NCBI GenBank assembly: GCA_947385185.1
Contig: CANDJX010000014.1
Coordinates: 1 to 17,832 of the forward strand
Direction: 5' to 3'
Source of the DNA: an uncultured Clostridia bacterium
GTDB taxonomy: Bacteria; Bacillota; Clostridia; Christensenellales; Pumilibacteraceae
Length of the DNA stretch: 17,832 nucleotides
The translations under genes and the position numbers were made by a program. Position 1 is the stretch's first letter. Each line of letters starts with the position of its first letter. The notes beneath the pieces are model-generated. The model searched no databases. It saw only the letters and a list, made by a program, of their open reading frames with translations, and was not told the DNA's origin. Below, piece by piece: positions 13,203 to 17,832 of this stretch.

Positions 13203-13628
13203 ATGGCAAAAAAATTGCAAGCGGTCGTTAAGTTACAGCTTCCCGCAGGCAAAGCCACCCCGGGACCGCCCGTCGGTTCGTCCCTCGGTCCCCACGGTAT
13301 AAACATACCCGGCTTTACCAAGGAATTCAACGAAAAGACCAGAAATCAGGAAGGCATGATCATCCCCGTGGTGATCAGTATCTATTCGGACAGAAGTTTC
13401 ACTTTCATCATGAAGACTCCGCCCGCCGCCGTACTTATCAAAAAGGCGCTCGGTGTGGATTCGGGTTCGGCTAAGCCCAACAAGGATAAGGTCGGCAAGC
13501 TTACCAAAGCTCAGGTGGAAGAAATAGCGAAAACCAAGCTCCCCGATCTTAATGCGGGCCGTCATGAAGAAGCGATCAGCAAGGTCAAAGGCACGTCGCG
13601 CTCTATGGGCGTTACCGTAGAGGACTAA
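13203..13628 (+). CDS. rplK: 50S ribosomal protein L11
   Basis: The 141-residue protein is a full-length L11. The N-terminal domain has VVKLQLPAGKATPGPPVGSS and LGPHGINIPGFTKEFNEKT, which bind near the factor site of 23S rRNA. The C-terminal RNA-binding domain includes KTPPAAVLIKKALGVDSGSA and the ending HEEAISKVKGTSRSMGVTVE. The ATG follows AAGGAGC by 9 bases of mostly A. It forms the L11-L1 pair with rplA, only 14 bases downstream. Confidence 0.97.
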   Translation: MAKKLQAVVKLQLPAGKATPGPPVGSSLGPHGINIPGFTKEFNEKTRNQEGMIIPVVISIYSDRSFTFIMKTPPAAVLIKKALGVDSGSAKPNKDKVGKLTKAQVEEIAKTKLPDLNAGRHEEAISKVKGTSRSMGVTVED

Positions 13629-13642
13629 GGGAGGCGCGTTAT

Positions 13643-14329
13643 ATGAAACTCGGTAAGAATTATAAAGCGTCGATCGCAGAAGTAGACGTAAAGAAAGCAT
13701 ACGACCCGGGCGTCGCCGTCGAGAACGCTATCGCGACCGCGAAAGCGAAATTCGACGAAACGATCGAGCTTCACGTCCGTCTGGGCGTGGATCCCCGTCA
13801 GGCGGATCAGCAGGTGCGCGGCACCGTCGTTCTTCCGAACGGTACGGGTAAGAAAGTCAGAGTTCTCGTTATCGCAAAGGGCGAGAGAGCGGACGCGGCT
13901 ACGGCTGCGGGCGCGGACATCGTCGGCGCGGAAGAAATAATACAGAAAATACTGTCGGATAACTTCCTCGACTTCGACGTGTGCGTTACTTCTCCCGATA
14001 TGATGGGGCAGATGGGACGCGTCGCGCGTATCCTCGGACCTAAAGGACTTATGCCTTCGCCTAAGTCCGGCACCGTTACCATGGACGTTGCAAAAGCTGT
14101 CAAGGACGCCAAAGCAGGTAAGGTCGAGTACCGTCTGGATAAGACCGCGATCATTCACTGCCCGATCGGCAAAAAGTCGTTCGGCAAGGATAAATTGCTC
14201 GAGAACTATCAGACGCTTATGGACGCTATCGTAAAGGCTAAGCCCGCGGCGGCAAAAGGCGTTTACATCAAGAGTGTAACGCTTGCGGCAACCATGGGAC
14301 CCGGCATCAAAGTCGCTCACAGAATATAA
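13643..14329 (+). CDS. rplA: 50S ribosomal protein L1
   Basis: The 228-residue protein carries the L1 features: KLGKNYKASIAEVDVKKAYD at the start, the two-domain stalk protein core with DETIELHVRLGVDPRQADQQ, RGTVVLPNGTGKKVRVLVIA, and the signature MGRVARILGPKGLMPSPKSG. The family's TKPXXAKGXY-type end appears as AKPAAAKGVYIKSVTLAATM. L1 binds 23S rRNA at the E-site stalk and usually represses its own operon by binding the mRNA. It has a GGGAGG site and is followed by the L10 leader rather than directly by rplJ. Confidence 0.97.
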   Translation: MKLGKNYKASIAEVDVKKAYDPGVAVENAIATAKAKFDETIELHVRLGVDPRQADQQVRGTVVLPNGTGKKVRVLVIAKGERADAATAAGADIVGAEEIIQKILSDNFLDFDVCVTSPDMMGQMGRVARILGPKGLMPSPKSGTVTMDVAKAVKDAKAGKVEYRLDKTAIIHCPIGKKSFGKDKLLENYQTLMDAIVKAKPAAAKGVYIKSVTLAATMGPGIKVAHRI

Positions 14330-14334
14330 TTTAA

Positions 14335-14516
14335 TTTTGTCAAAGAAACAAGCGGTCGCATGACCTTAAATCCGTTTTACGGGGCTCGTCGAGGCAGAAA
14401 CTTACAATTGCTTACTAACGGCGCATACAGCCGTTATAAACACTGCAAGGCCCCGACAAGTCCGTCGGGGCTTTTAATAATCCTGTCGGGTTTCAAGCCC
14501 GGCAAAAGGAGGTTAA
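14335..14516 (+). promoter_or_regulatory. L10 ribosomal protein leader (attenuator)
   Basis: The 196-base gap between rplA and rplJ has strong structure and no gene. It contains a small hairpin GGTC-GCAT-GACC (14354-14365), a GGGGC block (14381-14385), the segment CTTACAATTGCTTACTAACGG, and a terminator. A second stem (TCGGG with CCCGG) lies just before the rplJ ribosome site. In Firmicutes the L10(L12)4 complex binds such leaders to reduce rplJL expression. The GGGGC block can pair with the 5' arm of the terminator (GCCCC, 14450-14454), a plausible antiterminator. Confidence 0.68.
14450..14475 (+). terminator. Terminator within the L10 leader
   Basis: A perfect 8-bp GC-rich stem (14450-14457 with 14464-14471, loop AAGTCC) is followed by TTTT. 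It lies between rplA and rplJ, so it sets the ratio of downstream rplJL expression rather than ending the operon outright. Confidence 0.85.
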
Positions 14517-14525
14517 ACGTACAAT

Positions 14526-15020
14526 ATGGCAAGTAAAGCTATCATCGAGGTAAAGGAAGCGTTGGTAGGCGAAGTCGCCGAAAAGATCAAGAAAGCAAAA
14601 AGCGTCGTGCTCGTCAACCATTGCGGACTTACCGTCGAGCAGGATACCGCGCTCCGCGTCGAAATGAGAAAAAACAACGTGGAGTATAAAGTTATCAAGA
14701 ATAAGATACTTCTTCGCGCGTTCGAGAAATGCGGTCTGACCGGTTTCGAGAAAGTGTTCGAAGGACCTACCGCCGTGGCTTTCTCTTACGAGGACACCGT
14801 GGCGGGCGCAAAAGTCGCCGTCGACAACGGCGCCAAGACGAAAATGCTCGCGCTTAAAGGCGGCGTTATCGAGGGTAAAGCGGCAAGCATACAGGAAATT
14901 CAGGTGCTTGCGAGCATCCCTCCGAAGCCCGTTCTGCTGTCGCAGCTTCTCGGACTGCTCACCGCGCCCATGCGCAACCTCGCCGTCGTTATCAGCGAAG
15001 TCGCGAAAAAGTCGGCGTAA
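14526..15020 (+). CDS. rplJ: 50S ribosomal protein L10
   Basis: The 164-residue protein starts MASKAIIEVKEALVGEVAEK and shows the L10 core: KAKSVVLVNHCGLTVEQDTA, LRVEMRKNNVEYKVIKNKIL, FEGPTAVAFSYEDTVAGAKV and GVIEGKAASIQEIQVLASI. The C-terminal helix (LLSQLLGLLTAPMRNLAVVI) is where L7/L12 dimers attach to form the stalk. AAAAGGAGG precedes the ATG. It is followed by rplL after 66 bases. Confidence 0.97.
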   Translation: MASKAIIEVKEALVGEVAEKIKKAKSVVLVNHCGLTVEQDTALRVEMRKNNVEYKVIKNKILLRAFEKCGLTGFEKVFEGPTAVAFSYEDTVAGAKVAVDNGAKTKMLALKGGVIEGKAASIQEIQVLASIPPKPVLLSQLLGLLTAPMRNLAVVISEVAKKSA

Positions 15021-15086
15021 ACAGACTTGCGGCATAGCCGCATAAAACCAAAATTTATAGGAAATTTTCCAAGGAGATTAAATAAA

Positions 15087-15461
15087 ATGGCTGATATAGC
15101 AAAAATCGTTGAAGAAGTCGAGAAAATGAGCGTTATGGAGCTCAATGAACTCGTTAAAGCAATCGAGGAGAAATTCGGCGTATCCGCTGCCGCTATGGCA
15201 GTAGCCGCTCCCGCTGCAGGCGGAGCCGCTGCTCCCGCCGCAGAAGAAAAGACCGAATTCGACGTCGTTCTTACGAACGCCGGCGCGAACAAGATTCCTT
15301 GCATCAAGGTTGTTCGTGAAATCACCGGTCTCGGACTCGGCGAGGCTAAGGCTCTCGTTGACGGCGCTCCTTCGACCGTCAAGGAAGGCGTTTCCAAGGA
15401 CGCTGCGAACGAAATGATCGCAAAGTTCAAGGAAATCGGCGCTACCGCAGAAATGAAGTAA
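15087..15461 (+). CDS. rplL: 50S ribosomal protein L7/L12
   Basis: The 124-residue protein has the dimerising N-terminal domain (MADIAKIVEEVEKMSVMELN, ELVKAIEEKFGVSAAA), an Ala-rich flexible hinge (about residues 40-53, with VAAPAAGGAAAPAAEEK) and the globular C-terminal domain TEFDVVLTNAGANKIPCIKV followed by VREITGLGLGEAKALVDGAP. It recruits translation factors to the ribosome. AAGGAG lies 11 bases before the ATG at 15087. A longer frame beginning at 15027 lacks support. A strong terminator follows and rpoB is not next, unlike in many bacteria. Confidence 0.97.
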   Translation: MADIAKIVEEVEKMSVMELNELVKAIEEKFGVSAAAMAVAAPAAGGAAAPAAEEKTEFDVVLTNAGANKIPCIKVVREITGLGLGEAKALVDGAPSTVKEGVSKDAANEMIAKFKEIGATAEMK

Positions 15462-15483
15462 TTTCATATCCGATACGTTATAA

Positions 15484-15515
15484 AACCTTCCGGGATCGAT
15501 CCGGGAGGTTTTTTT
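15484..15515 (+). terminator. Terminator of the ribosomal protein operon
   Basis: An 8-bp stem with one G-U pair (15484-15491 with 15503-15510), extended by inner G-C pairs, leads into an unbroken T tract. It closes the rplJL transcript 22 bases after rplL. Bases 15516-15675 hold no gene I can see; they are AT-rich with several A/T runs. Confidence 0.9.
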
Positions 15516-15675
15516 GTTTGCGGTTCGGGAAAAATAAACCGATTATTATTCTGTTTAAGGCTCTTGAAGGTGTTTTCTTTTTTCATTGTGATTAAAAAAA
15601 TAAACCGCGGATAACAGTCCGATTATATATTATAGAGTTTTTTTGTCAGGTATGCGAAAATGTACCCTCAAACGC

Positions 15676-15704
15676 TTGCAAATTATCCGCAAAAATGATA
15701 TTAT
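15676..15704 (+). promoter_or_regulatory. Likely promoter of the tRNA-Thr array
   Basis: TTGCAA (15676-15681), a 17-base spacer and TATTAT (15699-15704) lie ahead of the half-tRNA repeats and the intact tRNA, with no other promoter seen closer to the tRNA. If used, it would produce a precursor of about 400 bases carrying all the half copies before the intact tRNA. Confidence 0.5.
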
Positions 15705-15795
15705 ATCAAAGCGTTCGAAAAACGCATATTACGTTTCTTGATTCAATATGTTTCCGTGGTTCGGCTTGAAACAAAGTAAAAAACAAAAAAAATAT

Positions 15796-15826
15796 GTTTC
15801 CGTGGCTCAGTTGGCAGAGCGAGCTG
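15796..15826 (+). pseudogene. Half tRNA copy A (5' half only, diverged acceptor strand)
   Basis: GTTTCCG replaces the GCTACTG acceptor strand of the intact gene, followed by an intact-looking D arm (GGCTCAGTTGGCAGAGC) with one extra base before GCTG. The anticodon arm is replaced by the GC-rich insert, and no T arm or 3' acceptor strand follows. It cannot fold as a tRNA. The different acceptor strand suggests it derives from another tRNA or has drifted. Confidence 0.8.
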
Positions 15827-15917
15827 CTCAGCCGAGCGCGAAGCGCGAACGCCACGAGCGAAGCGAGTATTCGTAATCACGAATCGACTTGAAAACGAAA
15901 AAAAGATAAATAAATAT

Positions 15918-15947
15918 GCTACTGTGGCTCAGTTGGTAGAGCAGCTG
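15918..15947 (+). pseudogene. Half tRNA copy B (identical 5' half of tRNA-Thr)
   Basis: These 30 bases are identical to the first 30 of the intact tRNA-Thr at 16039, through the D arm and into the anticodon stem (GCTG). A 42-base insert then intervenes before ATTCGTAATCA, the anticodon-loop sequence, after which similarity ends. The identity implies recent duplication or ongoing homogenisation. Confidence 0.85.
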
Positions 15948-16038
15948 CTCAGCCGAGCGCGAAGCGCGAACGCCACGAGCGAAGCGAGTATTCGTAATCA
16001 CGAATCGACTTGAAAACGAAAAAAAGATAAATAAATAT

Positions 16039-16114
16039 GCTACTGTGGCTCAGTTGGTAGAGCAGCTGATTCGTAATCAGCAGGTCGGCGGTTCAAGTCC
16101 GCCCAGTAGCTCCA
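16039..16114 (+). tRNA. tRNA-Thr (anticodon CGT), CCA encoded
   Basis: All arms pair: acceptor GCTACTG/CAGTAGC, D stem GCTC/GAGC, anticodon stem GCTGA/TCAGC with loop TTCGTAA (anticodon CGT at 16072-16074), and T stem GGCGG/CCGCC with loop TTCAAGT. The discriminator base is T, then CCA. It reads ACG codons. A terminator follows at once and a tyrosine integrase gene lies about 130 bases beyond, so it is the probable attachment site of the element to the right. Confidence 0.97.
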
Positions 16115-16115
16115 T

Positions 16116-16141
16116 AAAAGAGTCTGAAAAGGCTCTTTTTT
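16116..16141 (+). terminator. Terminator of the tRNA transcript
   Basis: A 9-bp stem (16116-16124 with 16131-16139, one T-G pair) with loop TGAAAA ends in a run of T. It starts two bases after the tRNA CCA end. Confidence 0.88.
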
Positions 16142-16240
16142 GTTATGTTACGACCATTTTATAGACAAAAATCACTATTTTTTTGTTGCTCGTGACCCTT
16201 TCGGGGGGGGGTAGACCGGATGATTCTTAAGCGTAAAAAA

Positions 16241-17188
16241 TCAGCCGGTCAACCCTCTGAGCTTTTTTACATACTCGTATAAAGGCGACGTGCCTTTCTT
16301 CAGTATGTGCGTATAGATGTTAAGCGTCGTTCCGATCTCCGCATGACCGACGGCTTCCTGTATGTTCTTTGCAGGTATGCCCGCGGCGTAGCACATCGAA
16401 ACAAACGTGTGTCTGAACGAATGTATGTTCGCGCCCGTTATTTTCAGACGTTTATACACACGGTCGAAATGCTGCCTGATCGACTCGTACGAAAACCCGT
16501 GACCTTTAAGCAGCTTGATCGTCGAATACAACTCCGGAAGAAACGGTACGCGCCGTTCGCTCGTCGCCGTCTTCGGCGTCAGTATGCGCCCGGTACGCGC
16601 GTCCTTGTTCTTGCTTACGATAATTACATTCTCGTCCCGATCGATGTCTTTGTTAAGATCCAACGCAAGGAACTCGCCGATACGCAAGCCCGTACAGCAC
16701 ATGAACCGAAACAGCGCGAAGTATACCGGAGTGATCGACAGCCAGTTATAGAATTCTTTCGGGTGTTCGTAATAATAGAAGATACGGTTTTGCTCTTCGA
16801 ACTCGAGCGGACGGTAATGCTTCGGCTTATGCGCCGGAAGCTCGACGGATAACAGCGGATTATACGACAGCTTGCGCAATCGGACAGCTTTGTCCAGACA
16901 GCCGTGTAAAACAAGATACATCTTTTTACGCGTATTGCCGGAAAAATTGTTTACGAGATAATCCTGCAGTTTTTCACCGTCGAGCTTCAGAAGCGAAGTA
17001 TTACCGACGTCCGAAGCAACGATACGTGCAATATACCGATCCATATTGTAGATCGTATTCGGCTTGAGCTTCGGCTTTTTATACTTCTCATACCACGACA
17101 CGAGAAATTCGCCGAAAGTTTGACCGTCGTCATTCACGAGCGACGACAGCAATTCTATTACCTGTCTGATTACCGCCTGATCGTCCAT
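16241..17188 (-). CDS. Tyrosine recombinase/integrase of an integrated element
   Basis: This 315-residue phage-type integrase has an N-terminal SAM-like arm and core-binding domain (TFGEFLVSWYEKYKKPKLKP, then NTIYNMDRYIARIV) and a complete catalytic domain: R169 in CCTGLRIGEFLALD, K206 in TPKTATSERRVPF, H256-x-x-R259 in NIHSFRHTFVSMCYAAG, H282 in AVGHAEIGTT, and nucleophile Y292 in LNIYTHILKKG. It cuts and rejoins DNA at attachment sites. It points towards the tRNA-Thr gene, the common position at one end of a prophage or ICE. The start ATG at 17188 follows the 91-residue gene immediately, so the two are likely co-transcribed. No excisionase is recognisable nearby. Confidence 0.95.
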   Translation of the reverse strand: MDDQAVIRQVIELLSSLVNDDGQTFGEFLVSWYEKYKKPKLKPNTIYNMDRYIARIVASDVGNTSLLKLDGEKLQDYLVNNFSGNTRKKMYLVLHGCLDKAVRLRKLSYNPLLSVELPAHKPKHYRPLEFEEQNRIFYYYEHPKEFYNWLSITPVYFALFRFMCCTGLRIGEFLALDLNKDIDRDENVIIVSKNKDARTGRILTPKTATSERRVPFLPELYSTIKLLKGHGFSYESIRQHFDRVYKRLKITGANIHSFRHTFVSMCYAAGIPAKNIQEAVGHAEIGTTLNIYTHILKKGTSPLYEYVKKLRGLTG

Positions 17189-17464
17189 TTACTTCTTTTT
17201 TCTCGTACCTGTATTAGTATAGGCTTTTTTCTGTTGTGCTTTCCAACAGTTCGCGCTGTCTTTCCGTGCGTCGAGATAACCCGCACGGTATGCGCGCTCC
17301 GCGTCGCCCAAACCGATTTTCGAACCGTCCGGCATACGCTTGATCTTGTGATCGTTTGTGCACTTGATCCCGTGCTTCAGCTCCGCCGCATACTTACGAC
17401 CTTTTTCGGACGGATTCAGAAGCGTAACCGTTTTGCCGTTTTTGTTTATTACCTGTACTGACAT
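17189..17464 (-). CDS. Phage/ICE-type small hypothetical protein
   Basis: From the ATG at 17464, which has a perfect AAAGGAGGTGAT ribosome site, this is a 91-residue basic protein: MSVQVINKNGKTVTLLNPSE, then KGRKYAAELKHGIKC. The block LNPSEKGRKYAAELK and the later RAYRAGYLDARKDSANCWKA recall small proteins common in Firmicute phages and conjugative elements, with no known function. It ends in a lysine tail (TNTGTRKKK). The frame can be read back to 17578, but that stretch crosses a tRNA-like fold and lacks a start signal. It is adjacent to the integrase gene. Confidence 0.82.
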   Translation of the reverse strand: MSVQVINKNGKTVTLLNPSEKGRKYAAELKHGIKCTNDHKIKRMPDGSKIGLGDAERAYRAGYLDARKDSANCWKAQQKKAYTNTGTRKKK

Positions 17465-17505
17465 ATTATCACCTCCTTTGGACTCAAGTCCCGTTATTTT
17501 GGTAA

Positions 17506-17576
17506 TGGAGCGACGTGCCGGAACTGACCCGACCCTTTTGAATCGCTTAAGCAATTCGACCCCTACGGTTCGCCGC
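17506..17576 (-). other. tRNA-like sequence in the mobile element (degenerate, minus strand)
   Basis: Read on the minus strand, GCGGCGA pairs with ACGTCGC in 6 of 7 positions as an acceptor stem. The 3' end is TCCA, so an encoded CCA tail follows the discriminator T. GTCGG/CCGGC is a 5-bp T stem around a 7-base loop GTCAGTT that only partly fits the T-loop rule. GAATT/GATTC forms an anticodon-like stem around GCTTAAGC (8 bases). The D arm is almost missing (12 bases between the acceptor and anticodon stems). It may be a decayed phage tRNA or a tRNA mimic; chance similarity is not excluded. Confidence 0.35.
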
Positions 17577-17629
17577 ATAATGCGGGATTATTTATACTCG
17601 CCCCGCGTAACGAGTAATGAGGTATGACG

Positions 17630-17832
17630 TCAGTTTGCCGAAGCCTTTTCGGGGAATTCCTCGGCGAACGCGCTCATACAGACTTTACGCTCACGGTACC
17701 GAGGATCCATGCCGGTAGTCTTGTCCGCGAAATACTTCACGTCTACCGGTACGAACACGTTGCCGCATTGAACATAAAAATTGACCGCAGTCTTTTCTTT
17801 GCCTTCCTTATCCTTGTAAGTGGCGTTCTTCT
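17630..17832 (-). CDS. Partial phage/ICE-type hypothetical protein (C-terminal 66 residues)
   Basis: The frame runs from the contig edge to a TGA at 17632-17630. The visible part reads KNATYKDKEGKEKTAVNFYV, QCGNVFVPVDVKYFADKTTG, MDPRYRERKVCMSAFAEEFP, EKASAN. It is a beta-rich, charged sequence with no membrane segment. It recalls small proteins found next to integrase genes and replication genes in Clostridia elements, but I cannot give a function. The N-terminus and start lie beyond the window. Frame, codon use and lack of stops support a real gene. Confidence 0.75.
   Translation of the reverse strand, partial: KNATYKDKEGKEKTAVNFYVQCGNVFVPVDVKYFADKTTGMDPRYRERKVCMSAFAEEFPEKASAN

Larger units (their letters stand above)
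15745..16038 (+). repeat. Tandem repeat array of half-tRNA units
   Basis: Three units precede the intact tRNA. Unit 0 (15745-15790) is short: it shares the 15-base block AATATGTTTCCGTGG with unit A, then jumps to a CGGCTTGAAAC A-rich tail. Unit A (15796-15917, 122 bases) and unit B (15918-16038, 121 bases) are each a tRNA 5' half, a 42-base GC-rich insert made of GCGCGAAGCGCG and GAGCGAAGCGAG blocks, the 11 bases ATTCGTAATCA, and an A-rich tail ending AAATAAATAT. From the insert onward A and B look identical. The next repeat start is the intact tRNA. Confidence 0.88.

Noticed and set aside
12510..13220. Minus-strand frame of 236 residues opposite nusG
   Set aside because: It is antisense to secE/nusG/rplK, which are certain genes.
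14330..14525. A small gene between rplA and rplJ
   Set aside because: No open frame with a ribosome site; the sequence is explained by the L10 leader and its terminator.
15745..16038. CRISPR array
   Set aside because: The repeat units are about 121 bases, contain tRNA halves and have no constant-length unique spacers; no cas gene is present.

Overview
The window is 17.8 kb of contig from a spore-forming, moderate-GC Clostridia-type Firmicute, probably an uncultured gut lineage. The support is spoIIID, the L33-SecE-NusG-L11-L1-L10-L7/L12 order, an L10 leader, a yybP-ykoY type riboswitch and purine-rich Shine-Dalgarno sites. Finer placement is not possible by eye. The first 46 bases are not genomic: they match an Illumina P7 index adapter, so the contig starts in untrimmed adapter and its first gene is cut there.

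Left part (47-4907): a truncated Sir2 gene resembling class M sirtuins, then a minus-strand set running from an alpha/beta hydrolase through a small unknown ORF, a carboxymuconolactone decarboxylase-cupin fusion and a lipoprotein flavodoxin to an ABM-type monooxygenase. A LysR regulator is divergent from this set, with back-to-back consensus promoters between them. It looks like an inducible operon for electrophile, quinone or redox stress (inference).

Middle (4939-10808): a radical SAM SPL-like gene whose usual DUF1848 partner has been reduced to a start and an out-of-frame tail; a Mn2+-type (yybP-ykoY) riboswitch with a terminator in front of a CaCA cation antiporter; a small XRE regulator; and a two-gene unit made of a DUF134/NifX-like fusion protein and a CoA-disulfide/persulfide reductase with a rhodanese domain, read from a consensus promoter carrying a 12-bp palindrome. 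spoIIID lies divergent to that unit and converges on degV across a shared hairpin.

Right part (11962-15515): the core operon rpmG-secE-nusG-rplK-rplA-[L10 leader]-rplJ-rplL, closed by a strong terminator. rpoB does not follow.

End (15516-17832): an array of half-copies of a tRNA-Thr gene leads into one intact tRNA-Thr(CGT). A tyrosine integrase and small phage/ICE-type genes follow, so the tRNA is the likely attachment site of an integrated element that continues off the contig. The half-tRNA array, the deleted radical SAM partner, the riboswitch-antiporter pairing, the internal start in the DUF134/NifX gene and a degenerate tRNA-like fold inside the element are the most unusual items.
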